Shown here piece after piece: positions 26,780 to 35,716 of a DNA stretch of 64,000 nucleotides (positions within the stretch are counted from its first letter, which is position 1; each line of letters starts with the position of its first letter). The notes beneath the pieces were generated by a model. It saw only the letters and a program-made list of their open reading frames with translations. It was not told the DNA's origin and did no database searches. A program made the translations under genes and the position numbers. This DNA comes from UBA6522 sp963664945 (lineage in GTDB: Bacteria; Pseudomonadota; Gammaproteobacteria; Steroidobacterales; Rariloculaceae), in contig OY761822.1 in the NCBI GenBank assembly GCA_963664945.1, positions 3,968,001-4,032,000 of the forward strand, given 5' to 3'.

Positions 26780-27418
26780 TTACCTTCTCGCCCATCGGAG
26801 GTTCCTAGTTTCGGTCGCGGCAGTCTTTGTGCGCTCTGCCATGAATTTACCGATCTGTCGCACGCTGACCTTCTCGGTCGCCTTGTGCGCGAGGATGCCC
26901 GCGGACAGCCCTGCCAGCAGGGCAAGGCCCGCGGGGCCGCCGAGTACGGCAACCTGTGAAGCCGCGGCCAGCGAGGCGCCCGCGCCGATGCCGCCCTTGA
27001 GATGGCCGTCAAGGAATTCCGCGTATTCGCCGCCTTGGCGCGCCTTGTGAAAGGCCTTGGCCAGGGCGACGACCGTGACGACCAGCAGCAGCGGATTCGC
27101 GCTCATCGCCGCGGAAACCCCCATGCCGCCGACAAGCGTTGAGAATTTCTCCGTGTCTGCCCGGTTCCACATGAGCGCGGTTGCCACCACACCAATGACG
27201 CCCCCGAGCAGCTCGGGCGCAGCATAGCTGTTGAGGTCATAGAACCAGTCCCTGGGGATACCGAAGTTCGATTGCAGATACCCCGAAACCTGGTCATAGG
27301 TTGCCTTGTCCCAGTTGGCCAGCGGCAGGCCCTTGGGCGTGGTCACGTCCTTGAAGATGGCCTGGACGAATCCCATCGCTTCCTGGACCACGGTGTCATC
27401 GGGCGATGCGTCTCTAAC
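26780..27418 (-). pseudogene. 3' part of a host gene split by the nested mobile elements
   Basis: This is the C-terminal third of a gene whose 5' part is at 39510-40630. With the IS66-A element and one copy of TCTCTAAC removed, the frame reads straight through (HTVAGAIAAVRDASPDD) to give 583 codons plus stop. This part is hydrophobic and Gly/Ala-rich: ELLGGVIGVVATALMW, SANPLLLVVTVVALAKAFH, GGPAGLALLAGLSAGILAH. It looks like a membrane-associated conserved protein. I recall similar hypothetical proteins in proteobacteria but know no function. It ends at TGA 26780. Confidence 0.8.
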
Positions 27419-27456
27419 GTAAGCGGGCAAACGAGACCGTTCTGGACTTTCGTCGC

Positions 27457-27688
27457 CTAAAGAGCGGGGGGATCCCGGACTCGGTCGAGGTCGGATCGCA
27501 AGGGGTTCTCGGCGAACAGTTCCTTCCAGACGCGCGGCGTCAATTCGATGACGCGTTTGGCCGGGTGGCGGTCGATGCGCTGAAGGACATCGACCAGGTA
27601 GGTGTAGGGATTCACGCCCTGCATCCGGCAGGTCGTCAGCAGGCTCTGGATGGCGCCGACGCGCTCGGCGCCGAGTTCGGTCCAGGCG
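27457..27688 (-). pseudogene. tnpC: IS66-A transposase TnpC, C-terminal fragment
   Basis: Holds the conserved IS66 tail: WTELGAERVGAIQSLL, TCRMQGVNPYTYLVDVLQRI, ELTPRVWKELFAENPLRSDL. The TAG stop is at 27459-27457. It joins in frame to the fragment at 37402-38792 after removal of RIT-2 and one CGCCTG copy, restoring a 538-residue TnpC. Confidence 0.92.
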
Positions 27689-27708
27689 TAATGTTGAACT
27701 CAACATTA
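27689..27708. other. RIT-2 end palindrome between inverted and direct copies of the target hexamer
   Basis: The sequence TAATGTTGAACTCAACATTA is a perfect 9-bp inverted repeat around AC. It is flanked by CAGGCG (27683-27688) and CGCCTG (27709-27714), which extend the palindrome to 15 bp arms. The same arrangement with a different hexamer is found at the ritC end of RIT-1. TAATGTTGA also occurs inside the long inverted repeat, suggesting a recombinase binding motif. Confidence 0.85.
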
Positions 27709-27802
27709 CGCCTGAAACGTTAAGCGACTCGTAATGTTGAGTCGCGGGCGTCCGGCCCCGTGCTGACTGGCGACAGGGCCGGAATCGCTTAACATTTCTA
27801 TA
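27709..27802. repeat. RIT-2 terminal inverted repeat, ritC side
   Basis: A 94-bp exact inverted copy of 37314-37407. The outermost six bases (CGCCTG) are target-derived. The arm itself is bordered by a short internal inverted pair, GTTAAGCGA near the outside and TCGCTTAAC near the inside, as expected for multiple recombinase core sites. Confidence 0.95.
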
Positions 27803-28799
27803 ACGAGCGTGCGTCCTGCAAAATCGCGAGCAGCCGGTCGGGAGCGTCGGGGAACGAGCCCTTGGCGATCACGGGCGGCCTGTTTTCGGACAGAATGGCA
27901 AGCTTGCCGACAGGATCTGCCCTCAGGTAGATTTCCGTACTCTGAATGCTGGCATGGCCCAGCCACAGGGAGACCTTCCGTATATCGCCCGTGGCTTCCA
28001 GCATGTGCAGGGCACAACTGTGACGAAGCACATGCGGATGGACCCGCTTGTCGGCGAGGGACGGTTCCGCCGTCTCCGCCGCCTTGGCATGGAGCGCGAG
28101 GCGATGCGCGAACCCGTGCCGGCTCATCGCCTGTCCTCTAGAATTCAGGAACAGGTGATGATCCGCTACCTCGGGGCGAACCTTTAGCCAGTGTCGGATC
28201 ACTTCAGTGGTTTCTTTCCACAGCGGCAGGCCACGCTCCTTCCGACCTTTGCCCATGATACGAAGGGTATCGAGACCGGGGTGTCCGAGGTCTTCCAGCA
28301 TCACGCCGACCAGTTCGGACACGCGAAGCCCCGCAGCATAGACAAGATGAAGCATAGCCCGGTCCCTCAGCCCGGCCGGTGTTCCGGGATCCGGAGCGTC
28401 CAGCAGAGCGTTGATTTCCTTGTGATCCAGATAGTGGACGACCGAGTGATCATGGGCCTTCATAGGTATGGCATGAACCTGCCGGGCCAGGTCGAGACAA
28501 GATGGCAGGCGGTATTCAAGATAACGGAGAAAGGATTTGATCGCAGCCAAACGGACGTTTCGTGTGCTGACGCTATTATTTCTGTCCGCCTCGAGATGGT
28601 CGAGAAAGCCGAAGATCAGTTCCACCGTCAGTTGTTCCAACGTGATGGTGCAGGGCCTGACCTTGAAGCGTTCGGCGATATAGCGGACGAGCAGCATGAG
28701 GCTGTCGGCGTAGCTCGCGATGGTGTGACGGCTGGCATTTCGCTGGTGCGGCATGTGTTCGCGGAGAAAGCCGCACACGTGGGGAGCTAGATTGGTCAT
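27798..28799 (-). CDS. ritC: RIT-2 third tyrosine recombinase (RitC)
   Basis: A 333-residue tyrosine recombinase from ATG 28799, which overlaps the ritB stop. The N-terminal SAM-like core-binding domain (RHTIASYADSLMLLVRYIAE) is followed by the catalytic domain: Arg in YAAGLRVSELVG, Lys in RIMGKGRKERGLPL, HxxR in HPHVLRHSCALHML, His in SLWLGHASIQSTEIYL and the nucleophile Tyr in EIYL. All catalytic residues are present. The stop lies within the inner edge of the terminal repeat. Confidence 0.93.
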   Translation of the reverse strand: MTNLAPHVCGFLREHMPHQRNASRHTIASYADSLMLLVRYIAERFKVRPCTITLEQLTVELIFGFLDHLEADRNNSVSTRNVRLAAIKSFLRYLEYRLPSCLDLARQVHAIPMKAHDHSVVHYLDHKEINALLDAPDPGTPAGLRDRAMLHLVYAAGLRVSELVGVMLEDLGHPGLDTLRIMGKGRKERGLPLWKETTEVIRHWLKVRPEVADHHLFLNSRGQAMSRHGFAHRLALHAKAAETAEPSLADKRVHPHVLRHSCALHMLEATGDIRKVSLWLGHASIQSTEIYLRADPVGKLAILSENRPPVIAKGSFPDAPDRLLAILQDARSL

Positions 28800-29252
28800 G
28801 ACGCGGCCCTCCCCGTGTGAAGTTTCTCGGCCTTGTCGGCAATGCCCCGGAGCAGGACCGGCGTCGCGTGGAGATACCAATAAGTCGAGGAAACGCTGAC
28901 ATGGCCCATATAGGTTGACAGGGCGAGGATATGCCGACTGATGTTGTCACGATCGGTGGCGGTCGCCTGCTCGAGAGACCTGACCGCAAATTTGTGCCGC
29001 AATTGATGGAGCGTTACCCCGCGTTCTCCCTTGCCGCCACGTAGCCCCGCTGTATGCGCAAGCTTGCGGAACAGTTCTGACAGGGTGTCGGGGCCGATCG
29101 GTTTACCGGTCGAGAGAACGAACACACGGTCACACTTTGCGTCGAGTTTCCTCCGGCGCCCAAGATAGCGATCAAGCGCAGCCTGGGTGCTGTCCGACAG
29201 GGGCACCAGTCTTGACTTGGCGAATTTGGTTTCGCGGATCACCAGCCCATTC
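28796..29252 (-). pseudogene. ritB: RIT-2 second tyrosine recombinase (RitB), C-terminal fragment
   Basis: Begins right at the IS66-B edge and reads LVIRETKFAKSRLVPLSDST, then HQLRHKFAVRSLEQA (HxLRH catalytic box) and STYMGHVSVSSTYWYLHATP with the terminal His and Tyr. Joined to 35242-35716 with one GCCCATTC copy, it restores a 307-residue RitB. The catalytic Arg of box I is in the other fragment. Confidence 0.9.
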
Positions 29253-29281
29253 GTAAGCGGGGCGACTCCCCCACCTGGATT

Positions 29282-30235
29282 TCAGCTTGAAGCTGGTGTA
29301 AAGGCCCAGGGCATCAGCGCATCGATATCGGAGGCCGGATGGCCGGCGGCGATGGCTTCGAGCGTGGCCTTGAGATAGGCGTGGGGGTTCACGCCGTTCA
29401 TCTTGGCCGTTTCAACCAATGAAGCGATGCGAGCCCAGGCCTTGGCGCCTTCGTCATGGCCGGCGAACAGCGCATTCTTGCGATTCAAGGCCAGCGGCCT
29501 GATCGTGTTTTCCACGATGTTGTTATCCATCTCGACCCGCCCGTCGGTGAGGAACACCTGCAGCCCGTCCCAGTGGTTGGCGATGTAGGCCAGCTTCTCG
29601 CCCAGGCGCGACTTGGGTGAGACCCGGGCGCGTTGCTTCCGCAGCCACACCCCGAAGTCCTCGACCAGCGGCGCGGTTCGCGCCTGGCGCACGGCCAGCC
29701 GGACGTCGGGAGGCTCGCCCCGGATCGCCTTCTCGATGGCGTACATCTCGCCGATGCGCCGCAGCCCTTCGGCGGCGATCGTGGAGCGGTGGCTGTCGTG
29801 GACCTCGCACAGCTTCCTCCGGGCGTGCGCCCAGCAGAAACAGCGGAGGACCCCCTTGCCGGGCACCGACACCGCGTTGTAGCCGGCATAACCGTCCACG
29901 TGCAGCTTGCCTTTGAATCCCTCGAGAAAGCCCACGGCGTGGCAGCCGCCGCGCCCAGGCGCGTAGAAGAACACCGCGCCGGGCGGGTCCGGACCGGCCC
30001 AGGGCCGCTGGTCGCGGGCCAGCGCCCACATGTACCCCGTCTTGGTCTTGCCCCGGCCCGGGTCCAGCACCGGCGCCCGGGTCTCGTCCATGAACAGATG
30101 ATCGGACCGCTTCAGATGCCAGGCGAGCCGATCCACCACCGGAATGAGATGAAACGACGCCTTGCCCACCCAGCCGGCGAGCGTGGAGCGATCCAGCTCC
30201 ACCCCCGATCGGGCGTAGATCTGCGATTGGCGATA
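29282..30235 (-). pseudogene. tnpC: IS66-B transposase TnpC, C-terminal fragment
   Basis: Holds the catalytic part: Asp in HLFMDETRAPVLDPG, Asp in LHVDGYAGYNAV, then CFCWAHARRKLCEVHDS and Glu in EMDNNIVENTIRPLAL, ending with the IS66 tail TAKMNGVNPHAYLKATLE. It connects in frame (HLPLYR / QSQIYARSGVELDRST) to the fragment at 33661-34308, restoring 531 residues. DDE residues are all present. Confidence 0.92.
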
Positions 30236-30318
30236 AGATGTTGCGCACCCGATTATGCTGCGCAGAGGCCGGTCATCGCCGGTTTGCCGGGGGGTTCCTA
30301 CAATCTGCGCAACATAAT
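30230..30318. repeat. RIT-1 terminal inverted repeat, ritA side
   Basis: An 89-bp exact inverted copy of 33552-33640. The first six bases (GCGATA) are target-derived. The arm contains ATGTTGCGCA near the outside, an internal ATGCTGCGCAG, and TGCGCAACAT near the inside, so at least three related motifs are arranged symmetrically. It ends 56 bp before ritA and probably carries its promoter. Confidence 0.95.
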
Positions 30319-30374
30319 ATTGCGGTCCATGTCCGCCGTCATGATGCTGGCTCCCACAAACAGGAGACAACATC

Positions 30375-31607
30375 ATGTTCGAAGATCTCTTCGCCCGACC
30401 GTCGACGGTCGAGCATTATCGCTGCTCACCATTGATCAATGAACGGCTCGCCTTTCTCGATCACTGTGAGCAACTTGGCATCAAGCCTGCGACATTACGG
30501 AAGATTGCCGCTCATCAGTTGAAGCTCGTGCGTCTTCTCGATTTGAAGGACGACGAGGTGAACGCGCGCAGGATCGAAGCCGGATTCCGCCGGTGGCTGC
30601 TACCCGGCAGGTGCAGATTACGACCCAAACTCGGGCAGCGATTTCTCAGTTGCTCCAAGCGATGGTTGCGCTTTCTGGGCTGGCTTGAGGAACCTCGTGT
30701 CGTCGGTCACGGTCATACGTCGCACGTAACGGCCTTTGCGGCAAGCATGTCCGGCGAACGCGGGTGGTCCGATACGACCATCGATAGCTGTTGCCGAACC
30801 GTTGACCGATTTTTCGTCGGACTTGACGAGGCAGGACTCGACCTGGCCTCTGTCGAGATCACAACCATCGATGAGGCGATCACGCGCTATCACGCGCGCG
30901 GCTACGCTCGATCCACGATACATCTTTATGCGCAGCAACTGCGTACGTTCTTCCGGTTTGCCGAACAGCAGGGGTGGTGCAGCCCGGGACTGGCCGATGG
31001 CATCATGCCGCCGCGACGTCATCCGGGCAAGGCGATTCCGAAAGGATTGAACCGTGATGAGGTGATCCGTCTGCTGGCCAGCACCGAGGGTGACCGTTCC
31101 TGCGACATTCGTGCCCGCGCGATCGTGATGCTGCTGATCACATACGGCCTTCGTGCCGGTGAAGTCAGCGGCCTTCGGCTCGATGACCTGGCTTGGGAGC
31201 GGGAGATGCTGCGGGTCCGCTGCCCTAAACCGGGACGCACGCTTCTCTACCCGCTCTCACGCGGCGTCGGGCAAGCGATTCTGCGATATCTGCGCGAGGT
31301 GCGCCCCGTGCATGCCGAGCGACGGTTGTTCCTAACGCTGAAAGCTCCGATCAAGCCGCTCAGCAGAGGAGTGATCAAGTCCATTGTTTCGATACGTCTT
31401 GAACGTCTCGGCATCACGGACAAACGTCGTGGACCTCATGCTCTGCGCCACGCTGCAGCCCAGCATCTGCTCGATCGGGGACTGTCCATGAAGGCTGTGG
31501 GCGATTACCTCGGGCATCGAAGTGTCGCGGCCACCGCCGTTTACGCGCAGGTCCAACTGCATGCACTTCGCGAAGTTGCCAACATCGATTTGGAGGGCCT
31601 GACATGA
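30375..31607 (+). CDS. ritA: RIT-1 first tyrosine recombinase (RitA)
   Basis: A 410-residue protein from ATG 30375, with AGGAGA seven bases upstream. A long N-terminal region precedes the core-binding domain (TIHLYAQQLRTFFRFAEQQG). The catalytic domain shows Arg in TYGLRAGEVSGL, HxLRH in GPHALRHAAAQHLL, His in YLGHRSVAATAVY and Tyr in AVYAQVQ. It ends in ATGA shared with ritB, so the trio is translationally coupled. All catalytic residues are intact. Confidence 0.93.
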   Translation: MFEDLFARPSTVEHYRCSPLINERLAFLDHCEQLGIKPATLRKIAAHQLKLVRLLDLKDDEVNARRIEAGFRRWLLPGRCRLRPKLGQRFLSCSKRWLRFLGWLEEPRVVGHGHTSHVTAFAASMSGERGWSDTTIDSCCRTVDRFFVGLDEAGLDLASVEITTIDEAITRYHARGYARSTIHLYAQQLRTFFRFAEQQGWCSPGLADGIMPPRRHPGKAIPKGLNRDEVIRLLASTEGDRSCDIRARAIVMLLITYGLRAGEVSGLRLDDLAWEREMLRVRCPKPGRTLLYPLSRGVGQAILRYLREVRPVHAERRLFLTLKAPIKPLSRGVIKSIVSIRLERLGITDKRRGPHALRHAAAQHLLDRGLSMKAVGDYLGHRSVAATAVYAQVQLHALREVANIDLEGLT

Positions 31608-32554
31608 TTCTGCGCGATGCGATCGATCATTATGTTGTGTGGCGTCGGGCGCATGGCGCCCGGTTTATCACGAGCGCGAGAGCCTTGTACCAATTCTGCA
31701 AGAGCGTGCCCGAGCAGGTGCGCTGCGATGCGGTCACGGAGATGGAAGTGCGCCGGTTCCTTGCCGGAAGCGGTCCGCTTACCCGGTGGCGTGCAAACAA
31801 GTACGGCGCGTTGGCCGGGTTTTACCGCTACGCGATCAGCCGCGGTTATGCCACACGATCACCTCTTCCACCGCCGGACGAGGAGCCGAAGTCGCCGCCA
31901 TCGGCACCGCCTTACATTTACTCGCGCGAGGAACTCCAGCGCCTGTTCGGTGCTGTCGAAGTCAGCCGCAAACATGCCATCCGCTTCGATGGAGATACCT
32001 TTCGGACGCTGCTCTTCATGCTGTACGGAGCCGGTCTGAGAACCAGCGAGACACTGCACCTTTCCTTGCACGATGTCGACCTCGCAGAAGCCGTCCTCAC
32101 GGTGCGGAACACAAAGTTCTTCAAGAGCCGCCTCGTTCCCGTGGCGCCGAAGCTTGCCGACGTACTCGAGGCCTATGCTCACCGGCGTGCGGGTCGCCCG
32201 CTGCCCGAAGGGATGGATTCGACCTTCCTTGCAAACCGCGACGGAACACCGGTGAGAAAGCACAACGTGGATCATGCATTTGCCCGACTGCTGGAAATTG
32301 CCGGGGTAGAGCGGAGGGATGACGGACGGCGCTCTCCATGTCTGCACAGCTTGCGCCACACTGCGGCCGTACACCGCCTGACGTCCTGGTACCGGAACGG
32401 ATTGGATGTTCAGCGGCTTCTGCCCGTACTGTCGACGTATCTTGGCCACGCCAACCTCGACGGAACAAGCGTATACCTGTCGATGACGCCGGACCTCCTT
32501 CACGAAGCGTCGGTACGTTTCAATCGCTACGTCAATGGAGGAGACCATGCGTGA
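31604..32554 (+). CDS. ritB: RIT-1 second tyrosine recombinase (RitB)
   Basis: A 316-residue protein whose ATG overlaps the ritA stop by 4 bp. Core-binding domain about residues 1-100. Catalytic residues are Arg in YGAGLRTSETLHL, Lys in RNTKFFKSRLVPV, HxLRH in CLHSLRHTAAVHRL, and His and Tyr in TYLGHANLDGTSVYLSMTP. It acts with RitA and RitC in a presumed joint recombinase. Confidence 0.93.
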   Translation: MILRDAIDHYVVWRRAHGARFITSARALYQFCKSVPEQVRCDAVTEMEVRRFLAGSGPLTRWRANKYGALAGFYRYAISRGYATRSPLPPPDEEPKSPPSAPPYIYSREELQRLFGAVEVSRKHAIRFDGDTFRTLLFMLYGAGLRTSETLHLSLHDVDLAEAVLTVRNTKFFKSRLVPVAPKLADVLEAYAHRRAGRPLPEGMDSTFLANRDGTPVRKHNVDHAFARLLEIAGVERRDDGRRSPCLHSLRHTAAVHRLTSWYRNGLDVQRLLPVLSTYLGHANLDGTSVYLSMTPDLLHEASVRFNRYVNGGDHA

Positions 32555-33542
32555 TTCAAGTACACTCGGTTCCTGGCTGCGGCGCTTTCTCGCGGATTAC
32601 ATCGTCACCGAGCGCCGCCTCGCCCAAAACACTCAGAAGAGCTATCGCGACAGCTTCAGACTGCTGCTGCCATTCATCAGCGCCAAGGCGCGCAAGCCGG
32701 TCGACCGCTTGCATGTCGAAGATATCGGTCCTTCGCGTGTGTTGCAGTTCCTTTCACACCTTGAGGAAGACCGTGGCTGTTCGGTCCGGACGCGTAACCA
32801 ACGGTTGGCCGCGATCCGATCCTTTGCCCGCTTCGTCGCCAGCCGCGAACCGGCCCATCTCGATTGGTGTGGACAGATTCGCGCGATCGCGACGAAGAAG
32901 TCCACACCGCAGCCCATCGCCTGGATGACCAAGGATGAAGTGGAAGCACTCCTCGCGGTTCCCGACCGCCAAAAGCCGCAGGGCCGCGCCGAATATGCAA
33001 TGCTGCTCTTCCTCTACAACACCGGGGCCCGCGTTTCCGAGGCGACTGGATTGAAAGTGGCCGATCTGGATGTCGACCGCCGTGACGGCCGTCACGCGCT
33101 TGTCACGCTGCGCGGCAAGGGAGGCAAGAGCCGTCGATGCCCGCTGTGGCCGCGTACCCGGAACGTCTTGGTCGAACTCGTTCGTAGACGGGAACAGGGA
33201 GACGCCGTGTTCATGAGTCGTCATCGGAGGCCCTATACCCGCTTCGGGGTCTACCGGCTTGTTGAGCGATGCGCTGCCCAGGTGCCGTCGTTGTCGGGGC
33301 GGGCAATCACGCCGCATGTCCTCCGGCACTCAAGTGCCTGTCATCTGCTGCAGGCAGGTGTCGATCTCAACACCATCCGAGCATGGCTCGGGCATGTCAG
33401 CCTCGATACGACCAACATCTACGCCGAAATCGATCTCGAAATGAAGGCCAAAGCGATGACGCTTTGCGATGCGGGAGACCCAGGTCGCGACCGACCCTGG
33501 AAAGAGGACAAAGGCGTGATCGCCTTCCTGAACGCGATCTGA
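32547..33542 (+). CDS. ritC: RIT-1 third tyrosine recombinase (RitC)
   Basis: A 331-residue protein. ATG 32547 was preferred over ATG 32535 because GGAGGAG lies just upstream of it; it overlaps the ritB stop by 8 bp. Catalytic residues are Arg in YNTGARVSEATGL, Lys in TLRGKGGKSRRCPL, HxLRH in TPHVLRHSSACHLL, and His and Tyr in WLGHVSLDTTNIYAEID. The gene ends 9 bp before the terminal inverted repeat. Confidence 0.93.
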   Translation: MRDSSTLGSWLRRFLADYIVTERRLAQNTQKSYRDSFRLLLPFISAKARKPVDRLHVEDIGPSRVLQFLSHLEEDRGCSVRTRNQRLAAIRSFARFVASREPAHLDWCGQIRAIATKKSTPQPIAWMTKDEVEALLAVPDRQKPQGRAEYAMLLFLYNTGARVSEATGLKVADLDVDRRDGRHALVTLRGKGGKSRRCPLWPRTRNVLVELVRRREQGDAVFMSRHRRPYTRFGVYRLVERCAAQVPSLSGRAITPHVLRHSSACHLLQAGVDLNTIRAWLGHVSLDTTNIYAEIDLEMKAKAMTLCDAGDPGRDRPWKEDKGVIAFLNAI

Positions 33543-33551
33543 CGGCAAAAC

Positions 33552-33640
33552 ATTATGTTGCGCAGATTGTAGGAACCCCCCGGCAAACCGGCGATGACCG
33601 GCCTCTGCGCAGCATAATCGGGTGCGCAACATCTTATCGC
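33552..33640. repeat. RIT-1 terminal inverted repeat, ritC side
   Basis: Exact inverted copy of 30230-30318, ending in TATCGC (33635-33640), the inverted target hexamer. Confidence 0.95.
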
Positions 33641-33660
33641 TTATGTTGACATCAACATAA
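33641..33660. other. RIT-1 end palindrome between inverted and direct copies of the target hexamer
   Basis: TTATGTTGACATCAACATAA is a perfect 9-bp inverted repeat around CA. With the flanking TATCGC and GCGATA the arms reach 15 bp. Compared with the RIT-2 palindrome, 16 of 18 arm positions are the same; the hexamers differ completely. Confidence 0.85.
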
Positions 33661-34308
33661 GCGATACAGCGGCAGATGGTCGGCGTACTTGGAAATGAGC
33701 ACCTGGGCCAGCGCCCCCTCGGTGGGCAGCCCGCCGATGATCAGGTGCGCCGGCGCGGCCGCCTGGATCACGCCCTGTTCGCAGGTTCGGCAGGCGTACT
33801 TCGGGCGCACCGTGACGATGACCCGAAGCTTCGCCGGCACGATGTCCAGCCGCTCGGTGCGGTCCACGCCGATGCGGATCATCTCCCCGCACCCGCAGGG
33901 GCACTGCGTGCTATCGGGCTCGATGACCTGCTCGATCCGCTGAAGGTTCTTCGGCAGATGCCCGAGGTTGCGGCGCGGAGCACGGCGCTTGCGCCCGGGC
34001 GATGCCGAGGCGCCACCCGCCGCGGCCACCGCTTCCTCCACCTCGGCCACCGCGCCCTCCAGGTCCTCGAACGCCAACTGGCGATCGTCCAGCGGTCGCT
34101 TCTCCGAGCGTTTGTCGTAGATCGCCCGGCGCAGCTCGGTGACGAGGTGTTCCAGGCGGCGGTTGGTATCGACGAGCAGTTCGTTCTGCGCGCGAAGCTC
34201 CTTGTTGTCCGTTTGCTCGCGCTTCAGCGTCGCGCTCTGCTGTTCGAACAGCTTCCGAAGAGCCTTCGGCAACGCCTCGGGATCGACCGCTTGTGGGTGA
34301 GCCTGCAT
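33661..34308 (-). pseudogene. tnpC: IS66-B transposase TnpC, N-terminal fragment
   Basis: Starts at ATG 34308. A coiled-coil region (ELRAQNELLVDTNRRLEHLV) is followed by the IS66 N-terminal motif RRAIYDKRSEKRPLDDRQL and the zinc-binding region CPCGCGEM and ACRTCEQG. It ends at the RIT-1 boundary after SKYADHLPLYR. Continuation is at 29282-30229. Confidence 0.92.
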
Positions 34309-34347
34309 GACAGAATACTATCATAGAATCAGCTACTTATAAACGAA

Positions 34348-34372
34348 TATCGGCCCGCATAGCGGGCCGATA
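34348..34372. other. 11-bp perfect hairpin within IS66-B
   Basis: TATCGGCCCGC-ATA-GCGGGCCGATA lies between tnpB and tnpC of IS66-B. It has no T-run in either direction, so it is not a clear intrinsic terminator. It may slow transcription or limit tnpC expression. Confidence 0.6.
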
Positions 34373-34398
34373 CAGGGGCTCGATTGCCCGCTTCGGCG

Positions 34399-34749
34399 TC
34401 AGGCCGCGGTCCTCGGCCTGCGCACCCTCGGAGACCACGCCCGGCGCCAGTCCAGACCCTCGAACAGGGCCTCGAACTGCGCCCGTGTGAGCCGGATCAC
34501 ACCGTTGCGAACCGCGGGCCAGGCAAACCGCCCCTGCTCAAGCCGCTTGTACGCCATCACCAGGCCCGTGCCGTCCCACCAGAGCACCTTGATTCTGTCG
34601 GCTCGCTTGGCACGAAAGACATAGGCCACCCCCGAATAGGGGTCCAGACCCAGCTCGTTCTGCACCACCGCGGCCAGCCCGTCGTGGCCCTTGCGAAAAT
34701 CCACCGCCTCGGTCGCCACCAGGATGCGCATACCGTTGGGCGACACCAT
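34399..34749 (-). CDS. tnpB: IS66-B accessory protein TnpB (Orf2)
   Basis: A 116-residue IS66 Orf2 protein. MRILVATEAVDFRKGHDGLA, LGLDPYSGVAYVFRAKRADR, IKVLWWDGTGLVMAYKRLEQ and ITRAQF-like end (VIRLTRAQFEALFEG) match the family closely. It is required for IS66 transposition by unknown means. Its start overlaps the tnpA stop. Confidence 0.92.
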   Translation of the reverse strand: MVSPNGMRILVATEAVDFRKGHDGLAAVVQNELGLDPYSGVAYVFRAKRADRIKVLWWDGTGLVMAYKRLEQGRFAWPAVRNGVIRLTRAQFEALFEGLDWRRAWSPRVRRPRTAA

Positions 34750-35162
34750 CAGCGGCTCCCCGCCAGCGCCACGGCGATCGAGACGATCCCGGCCGTGTCG
34801 ACCGCCCCCTCCAGGCGTACCGTCACGCCGCGGCCCTCGATCACCGCCGAAGGCCGTTCCTCCACCTCCACCGCGGCGAAGGCCTCCTGAGGTGGCGACT
34901 TCGCCGATGACGGCGCCAGCTTGCCCTGCCGTAGCCGGCTGCGCCAGGCCGACAGCCGGTTGCGCGTGATCCCGTGCCGAGCCGCCACCGCCGTCACCGA
35001 CTCGCTCGAAGCAAAGCTCTCCCGCGTGATCCGAATCTTCTCCTCCGCGCTCCAGCGCCGACGCTTCCTTCGCTTCCTGACGGACCTTGCCGCTCCGTTG
35101 ACTGCCTTGGCATCAACCGACTTGGCATCAACCGCCTTGGTATCTTGATCGGGCTTGTGCAT
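34749..35162 (-). CDS. tnpA: IS66-B accessory protein TnpA (Orf1)
   Basis: A 137-residue protein from ATG 35162, which has GGAGG six bases upstream (ATG 35201 is an alternative). Near the N-terminus is a small repeat AKAVDAKSVDAKAVN-like tract. The helix-turn-helix follows: RRWSAEEKIRITRESFASSE and VAARHGITRNRLSAWRSRLR. The C-terminus ends with a beta segment as in other IS66 Orf1 proteins. DNA-binding role. Confidence 0.88.
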   Translation of the reverse strand: MHKPDQDTKAVDAKSVDAKAVNGAARSVRKRRKRRRWSAEEKIRITRESFASSESVTAVAARHGITRNRLSAWRSRLRQGKLAPSSAKSPPQEAFAAVEVEERPSAVIEGRGVTVRLEGAVDTAGIVSIAVALAGSR

Positions 35163-35241
35163 TGGAATCCTCCCTATACAAAAGGAGTCATCCAGCCTCA
35201 TCGGCTCAGCGAAAGGAAGGTGGGGTCGGCTTAGCGCTTAC

Positions 35242-35716
35242 GCCCATTCTCGGTCACGTCGGTCAGTCGCAAGGCACAAACTTCCGCCCGCCGCAACCCG
35301 GTGACCGCAACCAACCCGATGATGGTGTGGATCGTGTGCGGTGTAATGGAACCCGCGGGAGGCAGTTGCAGGGCCGTCTCCATCAACCCCCGGATCTGAC
35401 CATCGCTTAGCAGAATGGGGATACGTCGCTGATTCCGTAACCGCCCGAGACACTCCTTATGGGGCACCTCGTGGCGCTCATCCTCCGCACGAAGCCAGAC
35501 CGCAAACCGGCGCCCGATTGCCAGCCGCCTGTGCGCCTGATCGTTCGATGATGTCTGCCGGGACCATTGGATCATCGCATCGGCATGGATGATGTCTTCT
35601 CTGGAGGTCATGGCGGCGTCCGCCCAGGAGAGCAGCAGACATTCCTCGCTCGCAAACTTGCATCCGAGACTGCGCTTGTGTGCGACGTAGCGCATAACGT
35701 GCTCTTTCATGCTCAT
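35242..35716 (-). pseudogene. ritB: RIT-2 second tyrosine recombinase (RitB), N-terminal fragment
   Basis: Starts at ATG 35716, overlapping the ritA stop by 4 bp, and reads MSMKEHVMRYVAHKRSLGCK, typical of RitB-like recombinases. It reaches the catalytic Arg in AVTGLRRAEVCALRLTDV and then hits IS66-B at TENG. Joining to 28796-29244 gives an intact 307-residue enzyme. Confidence 0.9.

Larger units (their letters stand above)
30230..33666 (+). mobile_element. RIT element 1, innermost and intact, inserted in IS66-B tnpC
   Basis: Three overlapping intact tyrosine recombinase genes on the plus strand between perfect 89-bp inverted repeats (30230-30318 and 33552-33640). The target hexamer GCGATA is directly repeated at 30230-30235 and 33661-33666. 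The palindrome at 33641-33660 separates the second copy from an inverted copy (TATCGC, 33635-33640). All parts look functional, and as the innermost layer it is the most recent insertion. Confidence 0.94.
29253..35241 (-). mobile_element. IS66-family element B, inserted in RIT-2 ritB
   Basis: Ends share GTAAGCG (29253-29259 and, inverted, 35235-35241). The 8-bp duplication GCCCATTC is at 29245-29252 and 35242-35249. It carries tnpA, tnpB and tnpC on the minus strand, distinct in sequence from IS66-A. tnpC is split by RIT element 1; without it the element is about 2.55 kb. Confidence 0.94.
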
